A stretch of DNA of 23,292 nt from Ophiothrix spiculata (Eukaryota; Echinodermata; Ophiuroidea; Amphilepidida; Ophiotrichidae), in assembly GCA_000969725.1 (NCBI GenBank), contig JXSR01S002749.1. One strand, given 5' to 3'. The position numbers were made by a program, and so were the translations under genes. Positions 20,354-23,292 of this stretch are shown piece by piece. Numbering within the stretch: the first letter of the stretch is position 1; each line of letters begins with the position of its first letter. Below the pieces are notes generated by a model. It saw only the letters and a program-made list of their open reading frames with translations, did no database searches and had not been told where the DNA came from.

Positions 20354-21093
20354 ATAGGTCTTTATTCATATCCCATTTGGCGATAAAAGTTCAAGCAGTT
20401 CAAGAAACAGTGGTTAGCTGAAAATTTACTTTGAAGTTACAGGATTGTATAAAATGAAATTATTAATAATAATAAGGCGAAAACAAATTATTTGTCTCAT
20501 GTCCCCCTGTGCGTTAGATTTTCACCGCAAATTTGAGATGGTCAAAATGTTGAACATGAATGTTATTTCAGTTTTTATTTTTTATTTTTGACAAATTTGG
20601 CAAAGATATCACCACAATGAGTCACCGTTTCTTTTGGAAATCACAATGATGATTATACTACATGAAAAGATCAGAATATGCATCAAAGTTTTTTTTTTTG
20701 CAGAAATTTGATAAAATTATTACGAATCCAAACACAAATTTCAACTTTAAAAAAAAAGATGAAATAAAATACTGCATACCGATTGGATTAATTGCAAAAG
20801 TGTCAAAAGACATGAGACAAACAATTAATTTTTTCCCAGTATAATTAATCAGTAGCAAAAACATATTTAGTTAGAAGAATTTAATAGATGTGATTTACAT
20901 CCAAAAATACAATTTAAATGAACAACATTTTAATCAAACTACTGTGCTGTGAAAAAGGACAAACAAATGAAACAGTGGCAACTTAATTGTTAAAAATTTA
21001 AATAACTTTTTTTTGATGTGCAAATCTCTGACCTCTGAACAACATATATCTAAAAACATGAAAGGCAATTTTACAAGAAATCTGTATCATCAG
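20354..21093 (+). other. AT-rich stretch with a weak inverted repeat
   Basis: aattatttgtctcatgtc (about 20486-20503) is inverted as gacatgagacaaacaatt (about 20810-20827). No coding similarity; open frames here on both strands are short and overlap antisense. Confidence 0.5.
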
Positions 21094-21208
21094 ATTAAAG
21101 CTCAATTTTGAAATTTCATAAAATATGTTTGGCAGGTTAAATTTCATAAAATATGTTTGGCAGGTTAAAGCTCAATTTTTAAATTTCATAAAATATGATT
21201 GGCAGGTT
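21094..21208 (+). repeat. Short tandem repeat, three 28-bp cores
   Basis: The core aaatttcataaaatatgttt ggcaggtt starts at 21111, 21139 and 21181. The first and third cores are preceded by ttaaagctcaattttt-type sequence, so the array is a higher-order unit with one shortened copy. Copies are nearly identical. Confidence 0.9.
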
Positions 21209-21986
21209 TTCAATTTTTTTAAAGATAATAATAATAAAAAAAGATAATCTTCATGTATATGACGTTTTGAAGATGTTTGACAAAAAAAAATCAATTTTTG
21301 GGTTGTTCATATGTAAAAAATTTATCAAAAACTTATTTTGGTGGGTATCTCAAAATGGAGCTTATACAGTCAAAAATACTAAGCTCATAAATGGGTACCC
21401 ACCTGCATCCACACCCCTCTGAAAAGGATGCTATATCATATGGCATATTTTTTATAAACCAAATCTGCCCCTAAATGGTGGAAGACACCAAAGGCATGCC
21501 CTAATTGGCATATGATACTACAAGTTTCACACTACCAAACAAAGCGACTTGCAAGAATTTGAACACAAGGGGAAACACAGAGGTACCAACTAAATTATGG
21601 GTGAAATAAGTCACAATATTTGGATAAAAAGCTGAAAGCAATAAAATAATAATGAAAGATAAGGAGAGAAAATCTTATTATAATGCAAATTCATAACCCC
21701 TCATCAAGTGCAGTTTAGTTACCCTAAAGTGTGACTTTGTTGAGATTTGATACATTTTGAATGTCCGATCGTGTTGACATTTGATAACAATTTTTTGAAA
21801 AGACATTTCTGCTGCCAAATGGTGAAAATCAGACCCTTTTTGTCACATTTTGTGGACGCAAGTTAGCCATTTACACTGTGTCTCAGTGCGAATAGCCTTT
21901 GCCTTTAAATAACGCTAAAACCAGTTTTTGGTAGGAATTGTGAAGCCTTGTCTTCCCTCCTTAATACATCTAGCACCATAAAGAAA
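21209..21986 (+). other. No recognisable feature
   Basis: AT-rich with a short aataataataa run near 21226-21236. It would include the 3' UTR of the minus-strand gene to the right, but no clear minus-strand aataaa was found close to the stop. Confidence 0.5.
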
Positions 21987-22470
21987 CTATAAACCCATTA
22001 GTTGTCTTTCCAATAGTTTTGCCTTTTTTGAAGCCACTTCCTTTTCCATTAAAATTTTCTCCTTTTCCTGCTCCAAATTTGCCATCTCAAGTCTCAGCTT
22101 TTGTTTTTCCAATACCACCTTTTCTCGTTGAATTTGTAGAAAGGCGTTTTCTAACTCCATTTTCTCCAATTCCAATCGGCGGCGGCGGGTTTCAAAGTCC
22201 TGTCGCTCTTTGATATGATTAAGAGAACCATTTGTAAGAGGCCCAGTTAAACTAGTGCTATTATGTTGGACCTTGATCCATGTATTGTCCCAAATCTGGA
22301 TAAGTTTTTGAATGTCGCTATTGGGCGTTTTCTCTTACGAGGGAAATCTTGATGAGCTGATCTATTTGAAAGTGACACTTTGAGTGGTGTAGATTGAACT
22401 GAATTTACACTGTAGGTTGAGTAACTGTTGGGGGTTGGTATAGTTGAATATCTGTTTGGAATTGCTACTC
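21987..22470 (-). CDS. Last exon of unrecognised minus-strand gene with C-terminal coiled coil
   Basis: The acceptor on the minus strand is ttgtgctttgtcattacag, followed by GVAIPNRYSTIPTPNSYST, SVQSTPLKVSLSNRSAHQDF and the basic PRKRKRP. A frame change between about 22340 and 22250 then leads to SDIQKLIQIWDNTWIKVQHN, a linker, ERQDFETRRRRLELEKMELE and a charged Glu/Lys/Leu-rich stretch ending KKAKLLERQLMGL at the stop (21987-21989). The last about 75 residues are predicted coiled coil by composition and heptad spacing. The layout, with a low-complexity linker, a basic patch and a terminal coiled coil, suggests a nuclear DNA-binding protein, such as the SANT/Myb-like proteins of Harbinger elements or their domesticated relatives, but I do not recognise the family. 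The frame change could be a real frameshift or an assembly error. Confidence 0.55.
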
Positions 22471-23249
22471 CTGTAATGACAAAGCACAACAAAAAATTAA
22501 AGGCATTGGCCAAGATCACTATGTCAACTTCAACTTTGTATAACATAACACACACTGATTTTATTGCATTTTTAGAAAGATCTTCCAGCTACTAACTTGT
22601 ATCCTTTAACCATTGGTATTAAAGTTCAATACTTCAAGTAGAAGAGACAATTACATGCTTTGAATTTTTGGATTACCTGGGATTTGAAAATTAAATGATA
22701 GTGTTTTCTTTAAATAAATTGTTAATCATTTCAAAGTGACAAGCACACATTTTGAAATTTGAAATTTAGGAAAATAGAATCACTGTTGACAGTTTGCTAA
22801 AGAAGAATTGGATGGAAAATCATCTTTTTTAAAACAAATAATTTAAGTTTTGTTTGTTTGTTTTGATTTTATCATTCCTCAAATAAGTTTTTAGTGAATT
22901 TTCATCTATGTCGAATCATGGTTAATTATACCTTATAAATTTTTGGTTTCAACCCTTCATTTTTGGAGATTTTTTACTCTGTAACTCACCAACTAAAAAT
23001 TAAATCCGTATAAAATTGTACATTTCCAGAAGTGAATTTGCATGCTGGAAACAATGGTGATGTTAATTTTTGACAAATCCTACCATTTTGGTTCTAGGGC
23101 CAATATATGGATTTTTCGTACCAACAATTCTGGAAAGCCCAACTACAATTTGCTTTAGTAAAAATTGGAACTAAATTACTTTTCAAAATCTGGATATTCA
23201 ATGTCATTGTGATTTAAAAAGGGGAATTGACCATGGTACATACTCATAC
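22471..23249 (-). other. Intron of the minus-strand gene
   Basis: GT-AG intron of 779 bp on the minus strand, with a good pyrimidine tract before the acceptor. AT-rich; no other feature was recognised. Confidence 0.45.
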
Positions 23250-23292
23250 CTTCAATAAAAAAATCACCTTGTTTAGGCTTTCGCCAAGGAAA
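23250..23292 (-). CDS. Penultimate exon of the same minus-strand gene (partial)
   Basis: Reading in from the right edge on the minus strand: FPWRKPKQGDFFIE, then G and a donor gtatgag. The leftover single base joins the two bases at the start of 21987-22470 to make a glycine codon, so the phases agree. The exon continues off the window. Confidence 0.45.

Noticed and set aside
20658-20864. Overlapping short frames on both strands
   Set aside because: Low-complexity A/T-rich sequence; chance frames.
1-23292. CRISPR arrays, bacterial operons, rRNA, retroviral or LTR elements
   Set aside because: The window is intron-rich animal DNA; no regularly spaced array, rRNA, long terminal repeat pair, gag, pol or envelope-like coding was seen.

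Overview
This window is intron-rich, AT-rich animal DNA. It carries seven consecutive exons of a DNA ligase III (LIG3) gene on the + strand, spread over 16.6 kb and interrupted by many transposable-element remnants. The exon/intron layout (GT-AG introns of 0.5 to 5.3 kb), the LIG3 family itself, and the mix of CR1/L2-like and RTE-like LINEs, tRNA-derived SINEs, TTAA- and TA-flanked inverted-repeat elements and AGGTCA-rich repeats suggest an invertebrate, probably a marine deuterostome such as an echinoderm or hemichordate. The species cannot be fixed from sequence alone.

Layout. LIG3 exons lie at 322-546, 1073-1212, 4592-4679, 6724-6801, 7970-8093, 11213-11427 and 16775-16921. Their phases join into one open frame of 339 codons covering the nucleotidyltransferase and OB-fold core: motif I KYDGER, motif III LFVFD, motif IV EGLEGLVLKD, motif V KRHWLKVKKDY and motif VI RFPR...RDDKDW. 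The 5' part (zinc finger, DNA-binding domain) is off the left edge. The 3' part (linker, BRCT) is not found in the 6.4 kb to the right of the last exon. Three of the seven exons have a decayed, locally duplicated partial copy 115 to 236 bp away (1333-1427, 6583-6650, 11507-11609).

The introns hold: two minus-strand LINE 3' fragments (2080-2880, 3520-3850), one of which took a precise 294-bp insertion; a 604-bp TA-flanked element with about 200-bp terminal inverted repeats (2913-3516); a cluster of hairpin-forming palindromes around exon 4592-4679; a foldback at 7610-7797; a V-SINE-like SINE (8210-8305); a 2.3-kb 5'-truncated RTE-type LINE with a zinc finger after its reverse transcriptase (8495-10825); a TTAA-flanked element (13853-15127); and a nested array in which a second TTAA element (15243-16740) contains both a SINE and a 762-bp inverted-repeat element with a 5-bp target duplication. 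That array ends only about 30 bp before a LIG3 exon.

Right of the last LIG3 exon are further inverted-repeat elements, a plus-strand LINE remnant (18990-19885) with a palindromic insertion, a tandem repeat, and at the right edge the last two exons of an unrecognised minus-strand gene with a long C-terminal coiled coil (21987-22470 and 23250-23292), whose last exon appears to contain one frameshift.

I did not find a clearly new biological system. The most interesting items are the recurrent exon-scale duplications in LIG3, the nested insertions that can be dated by order, and the unassigned coiled-coil gene.
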